Shown: piece after piece, positions 33,550 to 46,381 of the stretch | How the letters are laid out: every line of letters begins with the position of its first letter | Position numbering within the stretch: position 1 is the first letter of the stretch | NCBI RefSeq assembly: GCF_007280575.1 | Contig: NZ_VKJP01000008.1 | Location: 1 to 53,470 of the forward strand | Length of the DNA: 53,470 bases | Source: Streptomyces benahoarensis | GTDB taxonomy: Bacteria; Actinomycetota; Actinomycetes; Streptomycetales; Streptomycetaceae | Direction of reading: 5' to 3' | Program-made: the position numbers and the translations under genes | The notes under the pieces: generated by a model | The model's input: only the letters and a program-made list of their open reading frames with translations | What the model was told of the DNA's origin: nothing | Databases searched by the model: none

Positions 33550-34836
33550 ATGAGCAAGACCCTGATCCGCGGGGCGAAGGTCCTCGGTGGCGAGCCGCAG
33601 GACGTGCTGATCGACGGCGAGACCATCGCCGAGGTCGGCACGGACCTCAGCGCCGAGGGCGCCCGCGTCATCGAGGCCGACGGCCAGATCCTGCTGCCGG
33701 GCCTCGTCGACCTCCACACCCATCTGCGCGAGCCGGGCCGCGAGGACTCCGAGACCGTGCTGACCGGCACCAAGGCGGCCGCCGCCGGTGGCTTCACCGC
33801 CGTCCACGCCATGGCCAACACCTTCCCCGTCGCCGACACCGCGGGCGTCGTCGAGCAGGTCTGGCGCCTCGGCCAGGAGTCCGGCTACTGCGACGTCCAG
33901 CCGGTCGGCGCCGTCACCGTCGGCCTGGAGGGCAAGAAGCTCGCCGAGCTGGGCGCGATGCACGAGTCCCGCGCCGGGGTGCGGGTCTTCTCCGACGACG
34001 GCAAGTGCGTCGACGACGCGGTCATCATGCGCCGCGCCCTGGAGTACGTGAAGGCGTTCGACGGTGTCGTCGCCCAGCACGCCCAGGAGCCCCGGCTCAC
34101 CGAGGGCGCCCAGATGAACGAGGGCCGGGTCTCCGCCGAGCTGGGCCTGGGCGGCTGGCCGGCCGTCGCAGAGGAGTCGATCATCGCCCGCGATGTGCTG
34201 CTCGCCGCGCACGTCGGCTCCCGCGTCCACATCTGCCACCTCTCCACCGCCGGTTCCGTCGAGATCGTCCGCTGGGCCAAGTCCAAGGGCTGGAACGTCA
34301 CCGCCGAGGTCACCCCGCACCACCTCCTCCTCACCGACGAGCTGGTCCGCAGCTACGACCCGGTCTACAAGGTCAACCCGCCGCTGCGCACCGAGGCCGA
34401 TGTGCTGGCGCTGCGCGAGGCGCTGGCCGACGGCACCATCGACTGCGTCGCCACCGACCACGCCCCGCACCCGCACGAGGACAAGGACTGCGAGTGGTCC
34501 GCGGCCGCCATGGGCATGGTCGGCCTGGAGACCGCGCTCTCCGTCGTCCAGCACACGATGGTCGACAACGGGCTGCTGGACTGGGCGGGCGTCGCCGACC
34601 GGATGTCGTTCCGCCCGGCGCGCATCGGCCGCCTGGAGAGCCACGGCCGCCCCGTCTCGGCCGGCGAGCCCGCCAACCTCACGCTGCACGATTCCGCTTA
34701 CCGTGGAGTGGTGGACCCCGCGGGCTTCGCCTCCCGCAGCCGCAACACCCCCTACGAGGGCCGTGAGCTGCCGGGTCGCGTCACCCACACCTTCCTGCGG
34801 GGCCGGGCAACGGTCGTCGACGGGAAGCTGGCGTGA
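33550..34836 (+). CDS. pyrC: Dihydroorotase (class I)
   Basis: PyrC closes the ring of carbamoyl-aspartate to dihydroorotate. The 428-residue amidohydrolase has the zinc motif DLHTHLREPG (His56, His58), the central IARDVLLAAHVGSRVHICHLST and the distal ATDHAPHPHEDK. These are class I features, as in Gram-positive bacteria. Its TGA is overlapped by the GTG of the next gene, tying a membrane protein into the operon. Confidence 0.96.
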   Translation: MSKTLIRGAKVLGGEPQDVLIDGETIAEVGTDLSAEGARVIEADGQILLPGLVDLHTHLREPGREDSETVLTGTKAAAAGGFTAVHAMANTFPVADTAGVVEQVWRLGQESGYCDVQPVGAVTVGLEGKKLAELGAMHESRAGVRVFSDDGKCVDDAVIMRRALEYVKAFDGVVAQHAQEPRLTEGAQMNEGRVSAELGLGGWPAVAEESIIARDVLLAAHVGSRVHICHLSTAGSVEIVRWAKSKGWNVTAEVTPHHLLLTDELVRSYDPVYKVNPPLRTEADVLALREALADGTIDCVATDHAPHPHEDKDCEWSAAAMGMVGLETALSVVQHTMVDNGLLDWAGVADRMSFRPARIGRLESHGRPVSAGEPANLTLHDSAYRGVVDPAGFASRSRNTPYEGRELPGRVTHTFLRGRATVVDGKLA

Positions 34837-35426
34837 CTCCTTACCTCCTCACCTCCGCAGCGGCACAGAAGTCCGCCGAGGTCACCGACTGGGCCGCGCG
34901 GATCGGCTGGGTCGTCGGACTCCTGCTGTTCATCGCGCTCCTCTACTGGCTGATGCGCCAGGGCTGGAAGTGGCGCGGCACGCTCCAGAATGGCCTGCCT
35001 ACACTTCCGACCAGCCCCGATGAGCTGGGCGAGGCCCTCCTCACGGCCACCGGCCGCTACCACGGCTCGACCACCGCCGGGCAGTGGCTCGACCGGATCG
35101 TCGCGCGGGACCTCGGCACCCGCAGCCGGGTCGAGCTGACCCTGACCGACCGGGGGCTGGACGTCGTCCGGCCCGGCGCCACCGACTTCTTCGTCCCGGC
35201 GGACGCCCTGCGCGGCGCCCGCCTCGACAAGGGCATCGCCGGAAAGGTCCTCCCCGAGGGCGGTCTGCTGATCGTCACCTGGACGCACGGCGGCACGGAG
35301 ATCGATTCCGGTTTCCGCTCCGACCGGGCCGCCGACCACCCCGCCTGGGTCGAAGCGGTCAACCGCCTCAGCCCCCCACACACCACCGGCACCACCGAGC
35401 ACACCGAAACGGAAGGCGCACGATGA
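34833..35426 (+). CDS. PH-like domain membrane protein inside the pyr operon
   Basis: The 197-residue protein has one membrane helix (about 24-42, [19 protein letters not shown]) near the N-terminus and a mostly beta-strand cytoplasmic part (about 50-180) resembling a PH-like fold, with a Thr/His-rich tail. It overlaps pyrC by four bases and carA by four bases (GTGA and ATGA), so translation is tightly coupled to pyrimidine enzymes. The conserved Streptomyces position between pyrC and carA is known to me, but no function is. It may anchor or monitor the pathway enzymes; that is speculation. Confidence 0.78.
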   Translation: MTPYLLTSAAAQKSAEVTDWAARIGWVVGLLLFIALLYWLMRQGWKWRGTLQNGLPTLPTSPDELGEALLTATGRYHGSTTAGQWLDRIVARDLGTRSRVELTLTDRGLDVVRPGATDFFVPADALRGARLDKGIAGKVLPEGGLLIVTWTHGGTEIDSGFRSDRAADHPAWVEAVNRLSPPHTTGTTEHTETEGAR

Positions 35427-36554
35427 CGACCTCCACCAGGGGGACCAAAATCCCCGCCGTTCTCGTCCTGGAGGACGGCCGCACCTTCCGCGGGCGCGCC
35501 TACGGGGCCGTGGGGGAGACCTTCGGCGAAGCGGTGTTCTCCACCGGCATGACCGGCTACCAGGAGACGCTGACCGATCCCTCGTACCACCGCCAGGTCG
35601 TCGTCATGACCGCCCCGCACGTCGGCAACACCGGCGTCAATGACGAGGACGACGAGTCGCAGCGCATCTGGGTGGCGGGCTACGTCGTCCGCGACCCCGC
35701 CCGCACCCCGTCCAACTGGCGCGCCAAGCGCTCCCTGGACGAGCAGCTGGTCGCGCAGGGCGTTGTCGGCATCAGCGGCATCGACACCCGCGCTCTCACC
35801 CGTCACCTGCGTGAACGCGGTGCGATGCGGGTCGGCATCTTCTCCGGCGACGCGCTGCCCTACGAGGGCACCATGCTCGCCAAGGTCCGTCAGGCCCCCG
35901 AGATGGCGGGCGCCGACCTCAGCGCCCAGGTCGCCACCAAGGAGACGTACGTCGTCCCGGCGATAGGGGAGAAGCGCTTCACGGTCGCCGCCGTCGACCT
36001 CGGCATCAAGGGCATGACCCCGCAGCGGATGGCCGAGCGCGGCATCGAGGTGCACGTCCTGCCCGCCACCGCCACCGCCGAGGACGTCTACGCCGTAGGC
36101 CCCGACGGCGTGTTCTTCTCCAACGGCCCGGGCGACCCGGCCACCGCCGACGGCCCCGTCGCGGTCATGCAGGAGGTCCTGCAGCGGAAGACGCCGCTGT
36201 TCGGCATCTGCTTCGGCAACCAGATCCTCGGCCGCGCCCTCGGCTTCGGCACCTTCAAGCTGAAGTACGGCCACCGCGGCATCAACCAGCCCGTCCAGGA
36301 CCGTACGACGGGCAAGGTCGAGGTCACCGCGCACAACCACGGCTTCGCCGTCGACGCGCCGCTCGACAAGGTCTCCGACACGCCCTACGGACGCGCCGAG
36401 GTCACCCACGTCTGCCTGAACGACAACGTCGTGGAGGGCCTGCACCTCCTCGACCAGCCGGCGTTCTCCGTCCAGTACCACCCCGAAGCCGCCGCGGGCC
36501 CGCACGACGCGGCGTACCTGTTCGACCGCTTCGTCCAGCTCATGGAGGGCCAGC

Positions 36555-36562
<8 letters not shown>
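35423..36562 (+). CDS. carA: Carbamoyl-phosphate synthase small (glutamine amidotransferase) subunit
   Basis: CarA hydrolyses glutamine and channels ammonia to CarB. The 379-residue protein has the N-terminal CPSase domain ([32 protein letters not shown]) and a C-terminal class I amidotransferase with catalytic Cys263 (GICFGNQ), His353 and Glu355 (YHPEAAAGP). The ATG overlaps the previous stop and the gene overlaps the carB start by eight bases. It supplies carbamoyl phosphate for both pyrimidine and arginine synthesis. Confidence 0.96.
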
Positions 36563-39863
<3,301 letters not shown>

Positions 39864-39873
39864 CGACAGGCCC

Positions 39874-39907
39874 ACGAGGGGGACACCGCGCGCGGTGTCC
39901 CCCTCGT
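39874..39907 (+). terminator. Perfect palindromic hairpin between carB and pyrD
   Basis: The 34 bases are a perfect palindrome with 17-base arms (39874-39890, 39891-39907), starting ACGAGGGGGACACC. It lies 10 bases after the carB stop but inside the pyr operon and covers the region just before an in-frame upstream pyrD ATG (39909). It may attenuate pyrDF transcription or stabilise the upstream mRNA. Confidence 0.75.
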
Positions 39908-39947
39908 CATGAGTACCGCCGCTCCGGAGCCCGACGAGGACACCACC

Positions 39948-41050
<1,103 letters not shown>

Positions 41051-41054
<4 letters not shown>

Positions 41055-41920
41055 TGATCCAGGAAACCGCCCCGGCACCCTTCGGCGCGCGCCTGCGCCG
41101 CGCCATGGACGAGCGCGGCCCGCTCTGCGTCGGCATCGACCCGCACGCCTCCCTCCTCGCCGACTGGGGCCTGAACGACGACGTCGCCGGGCTGGCGCGG
41201 TTCACCCGTACCGTCGTCGAGGCGCTCGCCGACCGGGTCGCCGTCCTCAAGCCGCAGTCCGCGTTCTTCGAGCGCTTCGGCTCCCGCGGCCTCGCCGTCC
41301 TGGAGACCGCCGTCGTCGAGGCGCGCGAACGCGGCGCGCTCGTCCTGATGGACGCCAAGCGCGGCGACATCGGTTCCACCATGGCCGCCTACGCCGCCAC
41401 CTACCTCGACCCGGCCTCGCCGCTCTTCTCGGACGCGGTCACGGTCAGCCCGTACCTCGGCTACGGCTCGCTGCGCCCGGCCCTGGACCTGGCCGCCGCC
41501 CAGGGCTGCGGCGTCTTCGCGCTGGCGCTGACCTCCAACCCGGAGGGCGCGGAGTTCCAGCGGGCGGTACGCGAGGACGGCCGGACCGTCGCGGCCACCG
41601 TGCTGGGCCACCTCGCCGCGGAGAACGCCGCGGCCGAGGGGCTGGGCTCGTACGGCGCGGTGGTCGGCGCGACCCTCGGCGATCTCTCCGCCTTCGATCT
41701 GGCGATCAACGGTCCGCTGCTGGCCCCCGGCATCGGCGCCCAGGGCGCGACCCCCGCCGACCTGCCCACCGTCTTCGGGGACGCGGTCCGCAACGTGCTG
41801 CCGAGCGTCAGCCGGGGGGTGCTGCGGCACGGTCCGGACACCGGTGCGCTGCGGGACGCGGCGGCCCGGTGTGCCGACGAGGTGCGGGCGGCAATCGATC
41901 AGCAGGAGGCCCGACAGTAG
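41051..41920 (+). CDS. pyrF: Orotidine 5'-phosphate decarboxylase (type 2)
   Basis: PyrF decarboxylates OMP to UMP. The 289-residue protein is the long type 2 form, with GIDPH, VAVLKPQSAFFERFG, the catalytic MDAKRGDIGST (Asp101, Lys103, Asp106) and VTVSPYLGYGS. Of two adjacent ATG codons, the first at 41051 overlaps the pyrD TGA. The pyrE gene, needed for the step between PyrD and PyrF, is not in this window. A textbook terminator ends the operon. Confidence 0.95.
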
Positions 41921-41935
41921 GTTTAGTCCCGATTT

Positions 41936-41967
41936 GTCCTGGTCAGCAGAGTCTGACCAGGACTTTT
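41936..41967 (+). terminator. Rho-independent terminator of the pyr operon
   Basis: An 11-bp stem GTCCTGGTCAG (41936-41946) pairs perfectly with 41953-41963, has a 6-base loop, and is followed directly by TTTT. This is the most classical intrinsic terminator in the window. Confidence 0.93.
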
Positions 41968-41979
41968 CGTCTGTTCTCG

Positions 41980-42008
41980 CTGACTCGGGCGCCGTCGGCC
42001 GCTAGTCT
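41980..42008 (+). promoter_or_regulatory. HrdB-type promoter of the IHF gene
   Basis: CTGACT (41980-41985) and TAGTCT (42003-42008) have a 17-base spacer, matching the Streptomyces housekeeping consensus. It follows the pyr terminator and would give a leader of about 100 bases. Confidence 0.6.
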
Positions 42009-42118
42009 CCGACGAGAGCACCGCACGTAAGAGCGTTGCTCGTTGCTCCGCCCGTGCGGGGCGACTAGGTTCCACACCGGTCCGTATCCGACAGTTCTAC
42101 ATCCGAGGTGACGTAGGC

Positions 42119-42442
42119 GTGGCTCTTCCGCCCCTTACCCCTGAACAGCGCGCAGCTGCGCTTGAGAAGGCCGCCGCGGCTCGCCGGGAGCGCGCAGAGG
42201 TCAAGAATCGGCTCAAAAACTCCGGCGTCACCCTCCACGAGGTCATCGAGGCGGGCCAGGGCAACGAGGTCATCGGCAAGATGAAGGTCTCCGCGCTCCT
42301 CGAGTCGCTGCCCGGCGTGGGCAAGGTCCGCGCCAAGCAGCTCATGGAGCGCCTGGGCATCTCCGAGAGTCGCCGGGTGCGCGGTCTGGGATCCAACCAG
42401 ATCGCCGCCCTGGAGCGGGAGTTCAGCAGCTCGGCTTCCTGA
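42119..42442 (+). CDS. mihF: Actinobacterial integration host factor (sIHF/mIHF)
   Basis: sIHF/mIHF is an actinobacterial nucleoid protein unrelated in sequence to HU-type IHF; it binds DNA without strong specificity and affects supercoiling, development and antibiotic production. The 107-residue protein has a long basic N-terminal helix ([29 protein letters not shown]) and a helix-two-turn-helix core with the helix-hairpin-helix-like [19 protein letters not shown]. The GTG at 42119 fits the family start ([11 protein letters not shown]). Its position before gmk is the conserved one. Confidence 0.94.
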   Translation: MALPPLTPEQRAAALEKAAAARRERAEVKNRLKNSGVTLHEVIEAGQGNEVIGKMKVSALLESLPGVGKVRAKQLMERLGISESRRVRGLGSNQIAALEREFSSSAS

Positions 42443-42480
42443 GTTTTCCGGCACAGCCCGGAAGCTGGAATAATCGCTGC

Positions 42481-43098
42481 ATGGCTGCAACATCCCGGGG
42501 GACGACCCCCGTGCCCCCGGACGCTCGTCCGCGACTGACCGTGCTCTCCGGCCCCTCGGGGGTCGGCAAGAGCACGGTCGTCGCCCATCTGCGCAAGGTG
42601 CACCCCGAGGTCTGGCTCTCGGTTTCGGCGACGACCCGTAAGCCCCGTCCCGGAGAACAGCACGGCGTTCAGTACTTCTTCGTCGACGACGAGGAATTCG
42701 ACAAGATGATCGCCAACGGTGAACTCCTGGAATGGGCGGAATTCGCGGGTAATCGCTACGGCACCCCGCGCCGCGCGGTGCTCGACCGGCTGGAGTCGGG
42801 CGAGCCCGTCCTGCTGGAAATCGATCTCCAGGGCGCCCGCCAGGTGCGCGAATCGATGGCGGAGGCACAGCTCGTCTTCCTCGCCCCGCCGAGCTGGGAC
42901 GAGCTGGTCCGCCGCCTCACCGGCCGCGGCACCGAGGCTCCCGACGTGATCGAACGCCGCCTGGAGGCCGCGCGTATCGAGCTCGCCGCGGAGAAGGAAT
43001 TCGATAAGACGCTCGTCAACACCTCCGTCGAGGGCGTCAGCCGTGAGCTGCTAGCCTTGATGCTGCGGCGTAATGGGGACGGAAAGACCGCAGGCTGA
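42481..43098 (+). CDS. gmk: Guanylate kinase
   Basis: Gmk phosphorylates GMP and dGMP to the diphosphates. The 205-residue enzyme has a P-loop [10 protein letters not shown] (about 23-32), [19 protein letters not shown] for GMP binding and the lid-region RRLTGRGTE. The ATG at 42481 begins a 22-residue N-terminal extension before the core. It lies 38 bases after the IHF gene and 74 bases before rpoZ, an order shared by most actinobacteria and linking GTP supply, RNA polymerase and (p)ppGpp physiology. Confidence 0.96.
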   Translation: MAATSRGTTPVPPDARPRLTVLSGPSGVGKSTVVAHLRKVHPEVWLSVSATTRKPRPGEQHGVQYFFVDDEEFDKMIANGELLEWAEFAGNRYGTPRRAVLDRLESGEPVLLEIDLQGARQVRESMAEAQLVFLAPPSWDELVRRLTGRGTEAPDVIERRLEAARIELAAEKEFDKTLVNTSVEGVSRELLALMLRRNGDGKTAG

Positions 43099-43172
43099 CA
43101 CCGCGGATCTCCCCGGCCCCCGCCAGAGTTTTTGCTTCACCACCGGCTTCACACCCCTTCGGAAGGCAGAGA

Positions 43173-43445
43173 GTGTCCTCTTCCATCACCGCGCCCGAGG
43201 GCATCATCAACCCGCCGATTGATGAGCTCCTTGAGGCCACCGACTCGAAGTACAGCCTCGTGATCTACGCGGCGAAGCGTGCGCGCCAGATCAACGCGTA
43301 CTACTCGCAGCTCGGCGAGGGCCTGCTCGAATACGTCGGCCCGCTCGTCGACACCCACGTCCACGAGAAGCCCCTGTCGATCGCGCTCCGCGAGATCAAC
43401 GCGGGCCTGCTGACCTCCGAGGCCATCGAGGGCCCCGCGCAGTAA
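43173..43445 (+). CDS. rpoZ: RNA polymerase omega subunit
   Basis: Omega helps fold and retain the beta-prime subunit. The 90-residue protein has the family signature [26 protein letters not shown] and the C-terminal [16 protein letters not shown]. The GTG at 43173 follows GGAAGG. A hairpin ends the unit before coaBC. Confidence 0.96.
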   Translation: MSSSITAPEGIINPPIDELLEATDSKYSLVIYAAKRARQINAYYSQLGEGLLEYVGPLVDTHVHEKPLSIALREINAGLLTSEAIEGPAQ

Positions 43446-43462
43446 GCACCGCATCACCACCG

Positions 43463-43491
43463 AGGGCCCGGCAGCGCGACTGCCGGGCCCT
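43463..43491 (+). terminator. Terminator after rpoZ
   Basis: AGGGCCCGGCAG (43463-43474) pairs perfectly with 43480-43491 around a 5-base loop and is followed by TGG. It lies 17 bases after the rpoZ stop. Confidence 0.88.
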
Positions 43492-43583
43492 TGGTGTGTC
43501 ATAGGGGCACACCCGCCGCGGGCGTACGGCATCCGGCCGCCGCCACGGGGCGATCCGGAACTGGCTCGGGGAGCAGCGAAGCG

Positions 43584-44828
43584 ATGGACAAGCAGGAGCG
43601 TGTGACGACGCCCAAGGTCGTGCTGGGGGTCAGCGGTGGCATCGCCGCGTACAAAGCCTGTGAGCTGCTGCGGCGGCTGACCGAGTCGGGGCACGACGTC
43701 CGGGTCGTGCCGACCGCCGCCAGCCTGCACTTCGTCGGCGAGGCCACCTGGTCGGCGCTGTCCGGCAACCCGGCCACCACCGAGGTCTGGGAGTCCGTCC
43801 ACGAGGTTCCGCACGTCCGCATCGGGCAGGAGGCCGACCTCGTCGTGGTGGCGCCCGCCACCGCCGACATGCTGGCCAAGGCGGCCCACGGCATCGCCGA
43901 CGACCTGCTGACCAACACCCTGCTCACCGCGCGCTGCCCGGTGGTCTTCGCGCCCGCGATGCACACCGAGATGTGGGAGAACCCCGCGACCCGGGAGAAC
44001 GTCGCCACGCTGCGCCGCCGCGGCGCGCTCGTCATCGAGCCGGCGGTCGGCCGCCTCACCGGCGTCGACACCGGCAAGGGCCGCTTCCCCGACCCCGTCG
44101 AGATCTTCGAGCTGTGCCGCCGGGTGCTGGCCCGCGGCCCGCGCGCCCTCACCGCGGATCTGGCCGGGCGGCATGTCGTCGTCACCGCGGGCGGCACCCG
44201 CGAGCCGCTGGACCCGGTCCGCTATCTGGGCAACCGCTCCTCGGGGCGGCAGGGCTACGCGCTCGCGGCGACGGCTGCCGCGCGCGGTGCGCGGGTCACC
44301 CTCGTCGCGGGCAACACCGAGCTGCCGGACCCGGCGGGCGTGGACGTCGTCCGTGTCGGCACCGCCGTGCAGCTCCGGGAGGCGGCGCTGGCGGCGGCGG
44401 AGGACGCCGATGCGGTGGTAATGGCCGCGGCAGTGGCCGATTTCCGGCCAGCCGCCTACGCCACCGGCAAGATCAAGAAGAAGGACGGGCAGGAGCCGGA
44501 ACCGGTCACGCTGGTCCGCAATCCGGACATCCTCGCCGAGCTGTCCGCCGACCGGCCGAAGCCCGGGCAGATCGTTGTCGGGTTCGCCGCCGAGACCGAC
44601 GACGTCCTCGCCAACGGCCGCGCCAAACTCGCCCGCAAGGGCTGTGACCTGCTGGTTGTCAACGAGGTGGGGGAGCACAAGACCTTCGGTTCGGCGGAGA
44701 ACGAAGCCGTGATCCTCGCCACGGACGGTTCCGAGACACCGGTGCCGCACGGACCGAAGGAAGCGCTGGCCGACATGGTGTGGGACCTCGTCGCGGGCCG
44801 GTTCGCGGGCGCCCCCGACGGCTCCTGA
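43584..44828 (+). CDS. coaBC: Bifunctional phosphopantothenoylcysteine decarboxylase/phosphopantothenate-cysteine ligase
   Basis: CoaBC performs two steps of coenzyme A synthesis: ligation of cysteine to phosphopantothenate and FMN-dependent decarboxylation. The 414-residue protein has the CoaC domain (GVSGGIAAYKACELLRRL, catalytic His77 in VPHVRIG, PAMHTEMWENPA) and the CoaB domain (VTAGGTREPLDPVRYLGNRSSG, AAAVADFRP, KIKK). I use the ATG at 43584, with GGGGAG about ten bases upstream; a GTG at 43602 is an alternative six codons later. It yields the 4'-phosphopantetheine carried by the carrier protein of the right-hand cluster. Confidence 0.94.
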   Translation: MDKQERVTTPKVVLGVSGGIAAYKACELLRRLTESGHDVRVVPTAASLHFVGEATWSALSGNPATTEVWESVHEVPHVRIGQEADLVVVAPATADMLAKAAHGIADDLLTNTLLTARCPVVFAPAMHTEMWENPATRENVATLRRRGALVIEPAVGRLTGVDTGKGRFPDPVEIFELCRRVLARGPRALTADLAGRHVVVTAGGTREPLDPVRYLGNRSSGRQGYALAATAAARGARVTLVAGNTELPDPAGVDVVRVGTAVQLREAALAAAEDADAVVMAAAVADFRPAAYATGKIKKKDGQEPEPVTLVRNPDILAELSADRPKPGQIVVGFAAETDDVLANGRAKLARKGCDLLVVNEVGEHKTFGSAENEAVILATDGSETPVPHGPKEALADMVWDLVAGRFAGAPDGS

Positions 44829-44849
44829 GACGGCCGCCGCACCCGCCCC

Positions 44850-44880
44850 GGGGACCCGCGCCACAGCGGCGGGTCCCCTT
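44850..44880 (+). terminator. Terminator after coaBC
   Basis: GGGGACCCGC (44850-44859) pairs perfectly with 44869-44878 across a 9-base loop and is followed by TT. It isolates coaBC from metK. Confidence 0.82.
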
Positions 44881-44978
44881 GACCAGCGGGGCCGCACGGC
44901 TGATCGTCCCTCTGTGGGCCGTGGTGTGCCAGGCCGCGACGGATCCATAAATCGAGACTGAGTGTCCGAACCTCGCAC

Positions 44979-45041
44979 ATGACCGATAAACTGGCCAGCG
45001 GATCGGGCCGAGCGCAGCTCTCGAGCCCCTCCAACAAATGA
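44979..45041 (+). other. Short upstream reading frame in the metK leader
   Basis: ATG 44979 opens a 20-codon frame ([20 protein letters not shown]) that stops at 45039-45041, 34 bases before the metK start. It has no good ribosome site, and a possible -10 (TAAACT, 44987-44992) lies within it, in which case its ATG would not be transcribed from that promoter. No recognised SAM riboswitch fold was found in the 247-base gap. Confidence 0.15.
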
Positions 45042-45075
45042 TCAGCCAGCAGCCGCTGCAACCCCAGGGAGCGAT

Positions 45076-46284
45076 GTGTCCCGCCGCCTCTTCACCTCGG
45101 AGTCCGTCACCGAGGGCCACCCCGACAAGATCGCTGACCAGATCAGCGACACGATCCTCGACGCCCTCCTCAAGGAGGACCCCACCTCCCGGGTCGCCGT
45201 CGAGACGTTGATCACCACCGGCCTGGTCCATGTGGCCGGCGAGGTGACGACGAAGGCGTACGCCGACATCCCCAGCCTTGTGCGTAACAAGATCCTCGAC
45301 ATCGGCTACGACTCGTCGAAGAAGGGCTTCGACGGCGCCTCCTGCGGCGTCTCGGTCTCCATCGGCGCGCAGTCCCCGGACATCGCGCAGGGTGTCGACA
45401 CGGCGTACGAGAACCGTGTCGAGGGCGATGAGGACGAGCTGGACAAGCAGGGCGCGGGCGACCAGGGCCTGATGTTCGGCTACGCGTGCGACGAGACGCC
45501 GGAGCTGCTGCCGCTGCCGATCTTCCTCGCGCACCGGCTCTCCCGGCGCCTGTCCGAGGTCCGCAAGAACGGCACCATCCCCTACCTCCGCCCCGACGGG
45601 AAGACCCAGGTCACCATCGAGTACGACGGTCACAAGGCCGTCCGCCTCGACACCGTCGTGGTCTCCTCGCAGCACGCCAGCGACATCGACCTCGACTCGC
45701 TGCTCGCGCCCGACATCCGCGAGTTCGTCGTCGAGCACGTCCTCAAGGAGCTGGTCGAGGACGGCATCAAGCTGGACACCGACGGCTACCGCCTGCTGGT
45801 GAACCCGACCGGCCGCTTCGAGATCGGCGGCCCGATGGGCGACGCCGGTCTGACCGGCCGCAAGATCATCATCGACACCTACGGCGGCATGGCCCGGCAC
45901 GGTGGCGGCGCGTTCTCCGGCAAGGACCCGTCGAAGGTCGACCGCTCCGCCGCGTACGCCATGCGCTGGGTCGCCAAGAACGTTGTCGCGGCCGGTCTCG
46001 CGGCCCGCTGCGAGGTCCAGGTGGCGTACGCCATCGGCAAGGCCGAGCCGGTCGGTCTCTTCGTCGAGACCTTCGGCACCGCCACCGTCGACCCCGACAA
46101 GATCGAGCAGGCCATCGGCGAGGTCTTCGACCTCCGCCCGGCCGCGATCATCCGGGACCTCGACCTGCTCCGCCCGATCTACGCGGAGACCGCCGCGTAC
46201 GGCCACTTCGGCCGCGGGGACGCCGACTTCACCTGGGAGCGCACCGACCGCGTCGACGCGCTCCGCAAGGCGGCAGGTCTCTAG
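45076..46284 (+). CDS. metK: S-adenosylmethionine synthetase
   Basis: MetK makes SAM from methionine and ATP. The 402-residue protein has [16 protein letters not shown] at the start, [18 protein letters not shown], the P-loop-like [19 protein letters not shown] and the C-terminal GHFGR. The GTG at 45076 follows AGGGAG. SAM levels influence antibiotic production in Streptomyces, and the convergent cluster contains a SAM methyltransferase. From memory, priA follows metK in S. coelicolor; here a minus-strand cluster follows instead. Confidence 0.97.
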   Translation: MSRRLFTSESVTEGHPDKIADQISDTILDALLKEDPTSRVAVETLITTGLVHVAGEVTTKAYADIPSLVRNKILDIGYDSSKKGFDGASCGVSVSIGAQSPDIAQGVDTAYENRVEGDEDELDKQGAGDQGLMFGYACDETPELLPLPIFLAHRLSRRLSEVRKNGTIPYLRPDGKTQVTIEYDGHKAVRLDTVVVSSQHASDIDLDSLLAPDIREFVVEHVLKELVEDGIKLDTDGYRLLVNPTGRFEIGGPMGDAGLTGRKIIIDTYGGMARHGGGAFSGKDPSKVDRSAAYAMRWVAKNVVAAGLAARCEVQVAYAIGKAEPVGLFVETFGTATVDPDKIEQAIGEVFDLRPAAIIRDLDLLRPIYAETAAYGHFGRGDADFTWERTDRVDALRKAAGL

Positions 46285-46293
46285 GACCTCTCG

Positions 46294-46368
46294 TCCGGGG
46301 GCGTCGCGGACGCCCCCGGACGCCGAACGGCCCCGCACCGGATGTTCCCGGTGCGGGGCCGTTCGGCG
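46294..46368. terminator. Double perfect hairpin terminator between metK and the cluster
   Basis: Two abutting hairpins fill the convergent gap. The first has a 12-bp stem TCCGGGGGCGTC (46294-46305 with 46309-46320) and a 3-base loop. The second has a perfect 21-bp stem (46321-46341 with 46348-46368) and a 6-base loop. Both strands are served, so metK and the cluster are insulated from each other. Confidence 0.93.
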
Positions 46369-46381
46369 TCTGCGCCGCCTC

